NCBI RefSeq assembly: GCF_007828865.1
Contig: NZ_VIVK01000004.1
Span: 116,336 to 180,335, forward strand
DNA: 64,000 bases
Source of the DNA: Kribbella amoyensis
GTDB taxonomy: Bacteria; Actinomycetota; Actinomycetes; Propionibacteriales; Kribbellaceae
Reading direction: 5' to 3'
Shown: positions 1 to 8,291 of the stretch, piece by piece
Position numbering within the stretch: position 1 is the stretch's first letter
How the letters are laid out: every line of letters begins with the position of its first letter
The notes under the pieces: generated by a model
What the model was told of the DNA's origin: nothing
The model's input: only the letters and a program-made list of their open reading frames with translations
Database searches by the model: none
Translations under genes and position numbers: made by a program

Positions 1-498
1 CCACAGGGTCGGGTCGCCGTCGATGATCTGCGAGCCGACGACCATCCGCGGACCGAGCAGGGTGCCCGCAGCGATCCGGTCCCGCCAGTCGTACACGAGG
101 GGGTTGCCGGCCATCTCCCGGACGGTGGTGAGGCCGTTGGCGAGGTAGAGCGGCGGGGAGACGCGGTCGTCGCCGAGGCTGTGGACGTGCATGTCGGCGA
201 GGCCGGGGATGACGTACTTGCCCCGGAGGTCGATCGCGGTGGCGCCGCGGGGGACGGGAAGACCACGGCCGACGGCGAGGATGCGTTCGCCGCTGATCAG
301 TACGGTCTGCCGCTTCTTGCGGTGGCCGGTGGCGACGTCGATCACGGTGACGTCGGTGAGCGCGGTGATCCGCGGTGCGGCCGTGGTCGCGAGCGGCTGG
401 GCCAGCGCGGTGGAAGCGGAGGCGAAGGAGCCACCGGCCACGACAGCGGCGGCCCCGGCGGCGGAACGGGCGAGGAACTGACGGCGAGAACTGTTCAT
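1..498 (-). CDS. Secreted amidohydrolase, N-terminal part only
   Basis: The first 166 codons of a metal-dependent amidohydrolase; the rest lies beyond the left edge. The start at 498 gives an N-terminus with twin arginines followed by an Ala/Gly-rich hydrophobic stretch (SSRRQFLARSAAGAAAVVAG), the layout of a Tat signal peptide, so export is likely. After it comes the small beta-sandwich portion typical of imidazolonepropionase/prolidase-like amidohydrolases, then GKYVIPGLADMHVHS, where the HxH pair is the metal-binding motif that opens the TIM barrel. A conserved LANGLTTVREM follows. The substrate cannot be named because the rest of the active site is missing. It is divergent from miaB, with about 100 bp between them. 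Confidence 0.8.
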   Translation of the reverse strand, partial: MNSSRRQFLARSAAGAAAVVAGGSFASASTALAQPLATTAAPRITALTDVTVIDVATGHRKKRQTVLISGERILAVGRGLPVPRGATAIDLRGKYVIPGLADMHVHSLGDDRVSPPLYLANGLTTVREMAGNPLVYDWRDRIAAGTLLGPRMVVGSQIIDGDPTLW

Positions 499-599
499 GC
501 CCCTAACTATTCTTTCCCGCCGCCGCCCAGGCAGGGGTACCAGGGAGCCAAACCCAGGTAGGGCTATGTCCACCAAGGCACGTACTCTAGGTGGCTGTC

Positions 600-2075
600 A
601 TGCGTACTTATGAGGTCCGCACCTACGGGTGCCAGATGAACGTGCACGACTCCGAGCGCCTGCGGGGGCTGCTGGAGGACGCCGGGTACGTCCGCGCGCC
701 CGAGGGCGACCAGGCCGACGTGGTCGTCTTCAACACCTGCGCGGTCCGCGAGAACGCCGACAACAAGTTGTACGGCAACCTCGGGCACCTGGCGCCGGTG
801 AAGGCGAAGAAGCCGGGCATGCAGATCGCCGTCGGCGGCTGCCTGGCGCAGAAGGACAAGGCCGGCATCACGAAGAAGGCGCCCTGGGTGGACGTCGTCT
901 TCGGTACCCACAACATCGGCTCGCTGCCGGTGCTGCTGGAGCGGGCCCGGGTCCAGGAGGAGTCGCAGGTCGAGATCCTCGAGTCGCTCGACGTCTTCCC
1001 GTCCACGCTGCCGACCCGCCGCGAGTCGGCGTACTCCGCGTGGGTGTCGGTCAGCGTCGGCTGCAACAACACCTGCACCTTCTGCATCGTGCCCGCGCTG
1101 CGCGGCCGGGAGAAGGACCGCCGGCCGGGCGACGTGCTCGCCGAGGTCGAGGCGCTGGTCGCCGAGGGCGTGCTCGAGGTGACCCTGCTCGGCCAGAACG
1201 TGAACTCCTACGGCGTCGAGTTCGGCGACCGGTACGCGTTCTCGAAGCTGCTCCGCGCCTGCGGCACGATCGACGGCCTGGAGCGGGTCCGGTTCACCTC
1301 GCCGCATCCGCGCGACTTCACCGCCGACGTGATCGAGGCGATGGCCGAGACGCCGAACGTGATGCCGTCGCTGCACATGCCGCTGCAGTCCGGCTCCGAC
1401 GCGGTGCTCAAGGCGATGCGCCGCTCGTACCGCCGGGACCGGTACCTGAAGATCATCGAAGACGTCCGGGCCGCGATGCCGGATGCCGCGATCACGACGG
1501 ACATCATCGTCGGCTTCCCCGGCGAGACCGAGGAGGACTTCCAGGGCACGCTCGACGTGGTCCGGCAGGCCAGGTTCTCGGGGGCGTTCACGTTCCAGTA
1601 CTCCAAGCGCCCCGGGACTCCGGCCGAGGTGATGGAGGACCAGGTCCCGCGCGACGTCGTCCAGGACCGGTACGAGCGGCTGGTCGCGGTGCAGGACGAC
1701 ATGGCCTGGGCGGAGAACAAGCTCGTCGTCGGCCGATCGCTGGAGGTCCTCGTCGCCGAGGGGGAGGGGCGCAAGGACGCCACCACCCACCGGCTGTCGG
1801 GGCGGGCCCGGGACAACCGGCTGGTCCACTTCGCGCTGCCCGAGGGCGTGGACGCGCCGCGACCGGGAGATCTGGCGACGGTCGAGGTCACGTACGCGGC
1901 GCCGCATCACCTGGTCGCGGACAAGTTCGGCGCGGTCCGCCGGACCCGTGCGGGCGATGCGTGGGAGGCGGCCCAGGGTGCGCCGGCCGCGTCGGCGCCG
2001 GGTGTGATGCTCGGGATGCCGACGCTCGGGGCCAAGCCGATGGAGCCCGCGACCGGTGGCTGCCAGGCCGGCTGA
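600..2075 (+). CDS. miaB: tRNA-2-methylthio-N6-dimethylallyladenosine synthase MiaB
   Basis: Radical-SAM methylthiotransferase that adds a methylthio group at C2 of i6A37 in tRNAs reading UNN codons, acting on the product of MiaA. The 491-residue protein has the N-terminal UPF0004 domain opening with TYGCQMNVHDSERL and two further cluster cysteines (FNTCAVRE, GGCLAQ), the radical-SAM CNNTCTFCIVP motif near residue 160, and a C-terminal TRAM-like segment. I chose ATG 600 because it matches the usual family start; GTG 591 is in frame but directly abuts a -10-like TACTCT at 584-589. miaA lies 2 kb downstream on the same strand. The 3' end overlaps or nearly touches the small kinase gene. Confidence 0.96.
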   Translation: MRTYEVRTYGCQMNVHDSERLRGLLEDAGYVRAPEGDQADVVVFNTCAVRENADNKLYGNLGHLAPVKAKKPGMQIAVGGCLAQKDKAGITKKAPWVDVVFGTHNIGSLPVLLERARVQEESQVEILESLDVFPSTLPTRRESAYSAWVSVSVGCNNTCTFCIVPALRGREKDRRPGDVLAEVEALVAEGVLEVTLLGQNVNSYGVEFGDRYAFSKLLRACGTIDGLERVRFTSPHPRDFTADVIEAMAETPNVMPSLHMPLQSGSDAVLKAMRRSYRRDRYLKIIEDVRAAMPDAAITTDIIVGFPGETEEDFQGTLDVVRQARFSGAFTFQYSKRPGTPAEVMEDQVPRDVVQDRYERLVAVQDDMAWAENKLVVGRSLEVLVAEGEGRKDATTHRLSGRARDNRLVHFALPEGVDAPRPGDLATVEVTYAAPHHLVADKFGAVRRTRAGDAWEAAQGAPAASAPGVMLGMPTLGAKPMEPATGGCQAG

Positions 2076-2085
2076 TCCGTATCCC

Positions 2086-2754
2086 GTGAACCTGCCGCCC
2101 GGTGCCGAGCCGTTCGCCTTCGGACGAGACGCGGACGTGTACGCCCTGCCGGACGGGCGCGTTCTGCGTCGGTACCGGAACGGTCATCCGGTCCGCGACG
2201 AGGCCGAGTACATGCGGCACGTGGCGAAGTACGACTACCCGGTGCCGGCCGTGTACGAGGTCGACGGCGCCGACATGGTGCTCGAACGGCTGACCGGGCC
2301 CACGCTCGGTGAAGCGGCGACCGCCGGTGAGCTCAGTCCGACCGAGTTGGGCGAGCTGCACGCCGACCTGCATCGCCGGCTCCAGGAGATTCCGGCGCCG
2401 AGTGGTGCGGACGGGCTGGTCGTGGTGCACGGCGACCTCCATCCGCTCAACGTGATCCTGACCGCGGACGGCCCGAAGGTCATCGACTGGCGCAACGCCG
2501 AAGAGGGCCCGGCGACCTTCGACGTGGCGATGACGGCGATCATCTTCGCCCAGGTGGCCCTGGATCCCTCCTTCGCCGAGCTGTCGGACCACCTCCGCGA
2601 AGCTCTGGCCGCCTACCTCGCGAACACGATCGACCCGAGCCCGTCGCTCCCCGCGGCTCTCGATGCCCGAAGCAACAACGTGACGCTCACCCCCGACGAG
2701 CTCGCGCTGCTCCCCGCACAGGAGGAGCTCATCCGCTCCCACCTCACGCGCTGA
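2086..2754 (+). CDS. Aminoglycoside-phosphotransferase-fold small-molecule kinase
   Basis: A 222-residue protein of the APH/choline-kinase fold. The catalytic loop is visible as VVVHGDLHPLNVIL and the metal-binding Asp as VIDWRNAEEGPATFD. It is shorter than classical aminoglycoside phosphotransferases, so the substrate is unknown and antibiotic resistance should not be assumed. GTG 2086 (NLPPGAEPF) lies 11 bases after the miaB stop. An alternative GTG at 2056 would overlap miaB by 20 bp and add ten low-complexity residues. The spacing suggests translation coupled to miaB. Confidence 0.8.
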   Translation: MNLPPGAEPFAFGRDADVYALPDGRVLRRYRNGHPVRDEAEYMRHVAKYDYPVPAVYEVDGADMVLERLTGPTLGEAATAGELSPTELGELHADLHRRLQEIPAPSGADGLVVVHGDLHPLNVILTADGPKVIDWRNAEEGPATFDVAMTAIIFAQVALDPSFAELSDHLREALAAYLANTIDPSPSLPAALDARSNNVTLTPDELALLPAQEELIRSHLTR

Positions 2755-2775
2755 GGGATCGGTGATCCGGCCGGC

Positions 2776-3225
2776 TCAGAAACCCTCCGCGATCACCGCG
2801 GGGAGCTCGCCGTCGCGGACTCCGGCCAGTACCCGCGCCTCGTGCGGGACGACTGGGTCGGGCAGCTTGTCCAGGGAGTACCAGTCGAGGCCGGCCGCCT
2901 TGTCCGGCTCGACGATGCGTGGCTCGCCGGTCCAGCGGGAGGTGGTGAAGAAGAAGTCGACGCGCTCGTCGATCGGCAGGCCGGTGCCGCCGGTGCGGTG
3001 CATCGCGGTGAGGGGGACCAGGTCGGCCGGGTCGATCTCCACCCCGACCTCCTCGCGGACCTCGCGGCGGGCCGCCTCCAGTACCGATTCGCCGCGCTCG
3101 ACGTGACCGGCCGGGACGGCCCAGTACCCGTCCATGTAGCCGGTGTTGGCCCGGAGCAACATCAGCACCTCGTCACCGCGCCGCAGCACCACGTACGCCG
3201 CCGGTATCACCTGGAATCCGTCCAT
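2776..3225 (-). CDS. Nudix hydrolase
   Basis: A 149-residue single-domain Nudix pyrophosphohydrolase. The complete Nudix box runs from GHVERGE to REVREEVGV (roughly residues 39-61) with all the expected Glu residues. Such proteins cleave nucleoside diphosphates linked to another moiety, in house-cleaning or nucleotide-sugar metabolism; the substrate cannot be read from the sequence. It converges with the upstream kinase gene. Confidence 0.92.
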   Translation of the reverse strand: MDGFQVIPAAYVVLRRGDEVLMLLRANTGYMDGYWAVPAGHVERGESVLEAARREVREEVGVEIDPADLVPLTAMHRTGGTGLPIDERVDFFFTTSRWTGEPRIVEPDKAAGLDWYSLDKLPDPVVPHEARVLAGVRDGELPAVIAEGF

Positions 3226-3269
3226 GCCGAAACCCTAGTGCCCCGCACGGACGCCCCCGGACACTGCGA

Positions 3270-3305
3270 AGGGCCGGTGGGAAGCGGTGTGCTTCCCCCG
3301 GCCCT
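3270..3305 (-). terminator. Rho-independent-type hairpin
   Basis: A 15-base stem (AGGGCCGGTGGGAAGC-type arms at 3270-3285 and 3291-3305) with a five-base loop, directly downstream of the antitoxin-like gene. No long T tract is present, which is normal for high-GC actinobacteria. Confidence 0.7.
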
Positions 3306-3328
3306 CCGGGTGCTGCGGGTGGGGCGGC

Positions 3329-3571
3329 TCAGGCGGGCTTGGGCCCGTTGTTGATGTCGTCGTCCTGGCCGTCCAGACCGTCGAGCTTGTCCTTGGCGAC
3401 GCCGACACCCTTGTCGATCTTGTCGCCGTACTTGCCGCCGGTCTTCTCGTCAACGAAGTCGCCGGCCTTGTCGAGTCCCTCGCCGACCTTGTCGCCGTGC
3501 TGGTCGACCACGTCGGCCGCCTTGTCCTTGAGGTCCTCGGCCTTGCCCTTGAACTTGTCGAAGATGCCCAT
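3329..3571 (-). CDS. MT0933-like antitoxin family protein
   Basis: An 80-residue, highly charged, probably helical protein beginning MGIFDKFKGKAEDLKDKAAD, which resembles the actinobacterial MT0933/Rv0909 antitoxin-like family. The start at 3571 is preceded by GGGAG at a suitable distance; the longer upstream extension has no coding character. No partner toxin is recognisable nearby, so it may be an orphan. The Lys/Asp-rich repeated pattern (DKxGDxVD) also resembles CsbD-type stress proteins, so the role is uncertain. A hairpin lies just downstream. Confidence 0.7.
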   Translation of the reverse strand: MGIFDKFKGKAEDLKDKAADVVDQHGDKVGEGLDKAGDFVDEKTGGKYGDKIDKGVGVAKDKLDGLDGQDDDINNGPKPA

Positions 3572-3663
3572 CTCGGGGGCTCCCATTCCTAGCGTAGTGA
3601 ACTGCTTACAGACAGCTAGCGGTGATGATTCCACCTACTGGGCCCGAGGTGTGGGACGTTGTT

Positions 3664-3888
3664 TCAGTTTCCGCCGCCGGTGCCGCCCTCGACGTCACCG
3701 CCGCTTTCCACGTCGCCACCGCTCTCGACGTCCCCACCACTGTCGCTGCCGTTCCCCGGCGCCTCGACGTCGCCGCCGCTCGCCTTCAGCTCGACGTCGC
3801 CGCCGCTGCGCTTGGCCGCGTCCGCGGTCTCCTCCAGGTTCAGCGCTTCCTTGGCCGCGTCGGCCTCTTCCTCGAACTGATTCGTCAC
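3664..3888 (-). CDS. Small acidic protein with five SGGDVE repeats
   Basis: A 74-residue protein starting at GTG 3888, seven bases downstream of a perfect GGAGG. The N-terminal 28 residues are Glu/Ala-rich and probably helical; the remainder is low-complexity with five SGGDVE units. There are no cysteines and no membrane segment. I do not recognise a family. The good ribosome binding site argues that it is expressed. It lies upstream of the antitoxin-like gene on the same strand, about 90 bp away, so the two could be co-transcribed. Confidence 0.6.
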   Translation of the reverse strand: MTNQFEEEADAAKEALNLEETADAAKRSGGDVELKASGGDVEAPGNGSDSGGDVESGGDVESGGDVEGGTGGGN

Positions 3889-4073
3889 GCGGTGACCTCC
3901 GAGTGTGTGCTGGCGATCTTGGTCGGCCCCCCGAATCGCCGCCAGTTGCGGTCCGGAACCGTCCCTTGTTTTCTAGCCAACAACAGGGTCACCAACAACC
4001 CCGGCCGGTCCGTCTTGTCCCAGACTTCACGCCGGTCCGCCACCTGGTGGCCGCACACTGTCACACTGGACCG

Positions 4074-5045
4074 ATGGCCGTACCACCCGTTGTCGCCGTC
4101 GTCGGCCCCACCGCCGCCGGCAAGTCCGACCTGTCAGTTGCCCTTTGCAAGCACCTCGGCGGCGAGGTGGTGAACGCCGACGCGATGCAGGTCTATCGCG
4201 GGATGGACATCGGCACGGCCAAGATCACCGAGGCCGAGCGCCAGGGCGTACGGCACCACCTGCTCGACATCCTCGACGTGACCGCGACCGCCACGGTGGC
4301 CGAGTTCCAGCGGTTTGCCCGGGCGGCCATCGACGACTGCCTGCGCCGTCAGGTGGTTCCGGTGCTGGCCGGCGGCTCGGCCCTGTACGTCCGCGCGATC
4401 CTGGACGACTTCGCTTTCCCCGGCACCGACGCCGCCGTCCGCGAGCGACTCGAGGCCGAGTTGGAGGCGGAAGGGTCGGGCGTCCTGCACGGGCGGCTGG
4501 CCGAGGTCGATCCGGCCGCGGCCGCGCAGATCCTGCCGAGCAACGGCCGCCGGATCGTCCGCGCGCTGGAGGTCGTCGAGATCACCGGCGGCCCGTACGT
4601 CGCGACGTTGCCGGAGCACACCTACGTGTACGACGGCGCGGTCCAGATCGGTCTGGACGTCCCGCGGCCCGAGTTGGACGAGCGGATCGGCCGGCGGGTG
4701 GACCGGATGTTCGAGCAGGGCTTCGTCGACGAGGTCCGCGAACTGCTCGGGCACGGGCTGCTGGCGGGCCGGACTGCGAATCGCGCGCTGGGGTACCCCC
4801 AGGTCGTGGCGCTGCTGAGCGGTGAGATCTCCGAGGCCGAAGCACGGGAACGGACCGCCCAGGCGACGCGGCGGTTCGCCCGCCGGCAGGACTCGTGGTT
4901 CCGCAAGGATCCCCGGATCACCTGGTTGCGCTACGACGATCCCGATCTTCTCGACCAGGCGCTGGCCGTGGTCCGAGGCAACCGAACGGCCGCCCCTGGC
5001 GTAGTCGGGATGGAAGGCACGGGGGCTGTCGATGCGAGGGGGTGA
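4074..5045 (+). CDS. miaA: tRNA dimethylallyltransferase MiaA
   Basis: Transfers a dimethylallyl group to N6 of A37 in tRNAs reading UNN codons, supplying the substrate of MiaB. The 323-residue protein has the P-loop VVGPTAAGKSDLS at residues 9-21, the NADAMQVYRGMDIGTAK motif, AGGSALYVRAILD, and the C-terminal ARRQDSWFRKDPRITW. ATG 4074 is set by the conserved N-terminus; there is no clear Shine-Dalgarno, so a leaderless start is possible. In many actinobacteria miaA is followed closely by dapF and hflX; here about 10 kb of other genes separate them. The 3' end overlaps the sigma-factor gene by 14 bp. Confidence 0.96.
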   Translation: MAVPPVVAVVGPTAAGKSDLSVALCKHLGGEVVNADAMQVYRGMDIGTAKITEAERQGVRHHLLDILDVTATATVAEFQRFARAAIDDCLRRQVVPVLAGGSALYVRAILDDFAFPGTDAAVRERLEAELEAEGSGVLHGRLAEVDPAAAAQILPSNGRRIVRALEVVEITGGPYVATLPEHTYVYDGAVQIGLDVPRPELDERIGRRVDRMFEQGFVDEVRELLGHGLLAGRTANRALGYPQVVALLSGEISEAEARERTAQATRRFARRQDSWFRKDPRITWLRYDDPDLLDQALAVVRGNRTAAPGVVGMEGTGAVDARG

Positions 5046-5550
5046 CCGTGAGGCCGAGTTCCGTGAGTACCTGCTCGCGGACCGCAGCAGACTGATGAGA
5101 ACGGCGATGTTGCTCACCGCGGGGGATGTGCACACCGCCGAGGATCTGGTCCAGACCGCCTGCACCCGGGTGTACGTGCACTGGCACCGGATCCGGCACG
5201 AGGGCGCCGGACCTTATGCGCACCGCATCCTGGTCAACGCCTTCCTGGACGAGCGCCGCCGGGCCGGCCGCCACCCCGAGGTGGTGACCGGGGAGGTGCT
5301 CGAGCCGCGCCGGCACGACGAGGCCGACCCGGCGGACCTGCTCGCCGTCCGCCGGGCGTTGCTCGACCTGGCGCCGCGGCAACGTGCCGTCCTCGTGCTG
5401 CGGTACTTCCAGGATCTCGACGTGGCCACCTGCGCGCGGATCCTGGACTGCACCGAGGGCACCGTGAAGAGCCAGACCGCGAAAGCGCTGAAGAGACTGA
5501 AGGATCTGATGGCCGACACGGCTGACGATCCGGCGACCGGGAGTAGTTGA
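5032..5550 (+). CDS. ECF sigma factor, SigE-type family
   Basis: A 172-residue extracytoplasmic-function sigma factor. Region 2 shows AEDLVQTACTRVYVHWHRI and region 4 shows ATCARILDCTEGTVKSQTAK with a helix-turn-helix. Length and the RSRLMRTAMLLTAGD opening match the actinobacterial SigE-type family. It overlaps the end of miaA by 14 bp and is followed two bases later by a membrane protein that probably restrains it. Confidence 0.92.
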   Translation: MRGGDREAEFREYLLADRSRLMRTAMLLTAGDVHTAEDLVQTACTRVYVHWHRIRHEGAGPYAHRILVNAFLDERRRAGRHPEVVTGEVLEPRRHDEADPADLLAVRRALLDLAPRQRAVLVLRYFQDLDVATCARILDCTEGTVKSQTAKALKRLKDLMADTADDPATGSS

Positions 5551-5551
5551 A

Positions 5552-6235
5552 GTGGACGACGTGAAGAGGCTGCTGGAGCAGTTCGCCGACCAGTCGGTCG
5601 ACGGCCTGCCACCGGCGGACGTGGACGCGGACGTGGCGCGCGGGCGCCGCGCGCTGCGCCGGATCAAGGCGCGCCGCCGGACCACCGGCGTACTGTGCAT
5701 CGCCGCGGCGACGACCGCGGTCCTCGTGGCCGGCAACCAGGCGAAGTGGTGGGACGGTGGCGAGGCGGAGGTCGCCACCGACCAGGCACCGCCGCCGGCC
5801 ACCTCGGCCCCGCAGCCGGGCGAGGCCAAGCCCGCGCAGACCCCGGCGACGATGTCCATGTACTCCGACCAGGTGCTGCGGCTGACCGCGAACAGGCAGG
5901 CGTGGAGCGGGGTCAGCTGCACCCTCACTCCGCAGGGCTGGACCGCTGAGCCCACCGGTGACCGCGTGGTCCTGAATCCGCCGAGTGTGCGGACGTCCGA
6001 CACCGACACTGCCGCGCAGGTGGAGTTGTCCCGGTCCGACCAGCCGCAGAGCCTGAGCGGGATCCGCGTGACCGAGCAGGACGGCAAGGTGTTCCACGTC
6101 GGCAGCTCCGGCGGCCGCGAGATCGGCCAGGTGAAGCTGGGCGAGCGCTGGCTGGTCGCGAAGCTCCCGGTCGAGCACCAGGACTGGACCGACGACCTGG
6201 TCCGCCGCTTCCTCGACTCCTGCACCCTGTCCTGA
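5552..6235 (+). CDS. Membrane-anchored anti-sigma-like protein
   Basis: A 227-residue protein with a charged cytosolic N-terminus of about 42 residues (rich in Arg, RRALRRIKARRR), one transmembrane helix at about 45-61, a Pro/Ala linker and an extracytoplasmic domain with two cysteines. Its position directly behind an ECF sigma gene and its topology suggest that it binds the sigma factor and senses an external signal. It lacks a recognisable zinc-binding anti-sigma motif (HxxxCxxC), so this is inferred from context. GTG 5552 is used; GTG 5561 is an alternative. Confidence 0.65.
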   Translation: MDDVKRLLEQFADQSVDGLPPADVDADVARGRRALRRIKARRRTTGVLCIAAATTAVLVAGNQAKWWDGGEAEVATDQAPPPATSAPQPGEAKPAQTPATMSMYSDQVLRLTANRQAWSGVSCTLTPQGWTAEPTGDRVVLNPPSVRTSDTDTAAQVELSRSDQPQSLSGIRVTEQDGKVFHVGSSGGREIGQVKLGERWLVAKLPVEHQDWTDDLVRRFLDSCTLS

Positions 6236-6332
6236 GCAACGACGCGCTCTGCTGACGCGCGCCGAGTGGCGCGGATCTCCGCGAGCCGGTAGGCAAGGCT
6301 TGTCCCTGAACGCCGACCCGCGGAGGACCCCT

Positions 6333-8165
6333 GTGACACCGAAGAAGCTGGTCGCTTCCCTCACCTTGGGAGCGCTCGTCCTGTCCGGCCTGACCGCCGG
6401 AGGAACGCAGGCGCAGGCCGCCCGCGCCCCGCAACCACCGGTGAAGAACGCCACCGCCATCGGCTTCGGCGGCGCCGTCGCGTCGGTCGACCCCGAAGCC
6501 ACCAACGCCGGACTGGGTGTACTGCGCCGCGGCGGCAACGCGGTCGACGCGGCTGTCGCGACCGCGGCCGCGCTGGGCGTCACCGAGCCGTACTCCGCGG
6601 GCATCGGCGGTGGCGGGTACTTCGTCTACTACGACGCCAAGCAGCGCAAGGTGTTCACGATCGACGGCCGCGAGACCGCACCGGCGGAGATGCCGACCGA
6701 CGCGTTCATCGACGAGGCGACCGGCAAGCCGTACAACTTCTTCCCCGAGCTCGTCACCTCCGGCGTCTCGGTCGGTGTGCCCGGCACGCTGGCGACCTGG
6801 GACAAGGCGTTGCGGTCGTGGGGCTCGCTGTCACTGAAGAAGGCGCTGCGGCCGGCCACCGACCTGGCCGAGCGCGGTTTCGTCGTCGACCAGACCTTCC
6901 GCAGCCAGACCCTGGACAACAAGGCCCGCTTCTCGGCGGTCGTGCCGACGGCCAAGCTCTTCCTGCCGAACGGCGACGCCCCGCAGGTCGGGTCCGTGTT
7001 CAAGAACCCGGAGCTCGCCGCGACCTACGACCTGATCGGCAAGAAGGGGCTGTCCGCCTTCTACGGTGGGGATCTCGCCGCCGAGATGGCGGCCGCGGTG
7101 ACCAGCCCGCCGAAGACGCCGGGCACCACGTTGCCGGTGATGCCGGGCCACCTGACCACGGGTGACCTGGCCAAGTACAAGGTGGTCGAGCAGGCGCCGA
7201 CCAAGGTCCGGTACGACGGGCTCGACGTGTACGGGATGGCGCCGTCGTCGTCCGGCGGGACCACGGTGGGCGAGGCGCTGAACATCCTCGCGCCGCAGCA
7301 GTTGGCGAAGCAGTCGACGCCGCAGGCGCTGCACACGTACCTCGAGGCGTCCGCGTTGTCGTTCGCCGACCGGGGCGCGTACGTCGGCGACCCGGCGTAC
7401 GTCGACGTACCGACCAAGGAGCTGCTGTCGAAGGGCTTCGGGGCCGAGCGGTCCTGCCAGATCGACCCGAAGACGGCGGCCGTGAAGCCGGTCAAGGCGG
7501 GATCGCCGGACGGTTCGTACTCGCCGTGCACGCCGGGTGTCGCGACCACCGAGCGCCCGGACACCGAAGGGTTGTCGACCACGCATCTTGTCGCCGCCGA
7601 CAGGTGGGGCAACGTGGTGTCGTACACGCTGACGATCGAGCAGACCGGTGGTAGCGGGATCACGGTACCGGGCCGGGGCTTCCTGCTGAACAACGAGCTG
7701 ACCGACTTCTCCGCGGTGTACGACGAGGCCGACCCGAACCGGATCGAGCCGGGCAAGCGGCCGCGGTCCTCGATGTCGCCGACGATCGTGCTGCGGGACG
7801 GCAAGCCGTTCCTCGCGCTGGGTTCGCCGGGTGGGTCGACCATCATCACCACGGTGCTGCAGACCCTGACGAACCGGCTCGACCGCGGCATGACGTTGCC
7901 GGAGGCGGTCGCCGCACCGCGAGCCTCGCAGCGCAACACCGCCAACGTCACCGCCGAACCGGCCTTCATCGACGCGTACGACGCCTCGCTCAAGCCGTAC
8001 GGGCACAAGCTGGTTCTCGCCGGTGACGCCCTCACCTCGGCGGCCGAGATCGGCGCGGTCGCAGCCCTCGAGGTCCTCCCAGGCGGCGGCTACCTCGCCG
8101 CGGCAGAGCCCAAACGCCGCGGCGGTGGATCGGCCGGCACCCTCCACCAACTCTGGCCCCGCTGA
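6333..8165 (+). CDS. ggt: Secreted gamma-glutamyltranspeptidase
   Basis: Ntn-hydrolase that removes or transfers the gamma-glutamyl group of glutathione and related peptides outside the membrane. The 610-residue precursor begins with a Sec signal peptide (KKLVASLTLGALVLSGLTAG) ending near AQA. The large-subunit motif GGGGYFVYYD and the substrate-binding TIDGRETAP are present. The autoprocessing Thr lies in GLSTTHLVAADRWGN, which begins the small subunit. GTG 6333 follows GGAGG by six bases; an upstream ATG at 6300 lacks a binding site. A strong hairpin follows the gene. Confidence 0.93.
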   Translation: MTPKKLVASLTLGALVLSGLTAGGTQAQAARAPQPPVKNATAIGFGGAVASVDPEATNAGLGVLRRGGNAVDAAVATAAALGVTEPYSAGIGGGGYFVYYDAKQRKVFTIDGRETAPAEMPTDAFIDEATGKPYNFFPELVTSGVSVGVPGTLATWDKALRSWGSLSLKKALRPATDLAERGFVVDQTFRSQTLDNKARFSAVVPTAKLFLPNGDAPQVGSVFKNPELAATYDLIGKKGLSAFYGGDLAAEMAAAVTSPPKTPGTTLPVMPGHLTTGDLAKYKVVEQAPTKVRYDGLDVYGMAPSSSGGTTVGEALNILAPQQLAKQSTPQALHTYLEASALSFADRGAYVGDPAYVDVPTKELLSKGFGAERSCQIDPKTAAVKPVKAGSPDGSYSPCTPGVATTERPDTEGLSTTHLVAADRWGNVVSYTLTIEQTGGSGITVPGRGFLLNNELTDFSAVYDEADPNRIEPGKRPRSSMSPTIVLRDGKPFLALGSPGGSTIITTVLQTLTNRLDRGMTLPEAVAAPRASQRNTANVTAEPAFIDAYDASLKPYGHKLVLAGDALTSAAEIGAVAALEVLPGGGYLAAAEPKRRGGGSAGTLHQLWPR

Positions 8166-8180
8166 CCCCAACCCGAATCG

Positions 8181-8208
8181 CCCCCGCCACCCTTGCAGGT
8201 GGCGGGGG
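8181..8208 (+). terminator. Terminator downstream of ggt
   Basis: A perfect 11-bp GC stem (CCCCCGCCACC with GGTGGCGGGGG) and a six-base loop, 15 bases after the ggt stop and between convergent genes, so it may act in both directions. Confidence 0.8.
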
Positions 8209-8291
8209 AGGACGGCCGGCTGCAGCCGGGCTGGTGGCTGGGGGACGCCCGTAGTAGACCTCTCGCCACCGTCAGGTGTGGCGCTGGGCTG

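Noticed and set aside
2086..2754. Aminoglycoside resistance gene
   Set aside because: Only the general kinase fold is visible; the protein is short and sits beside a tRNA-modification gene.
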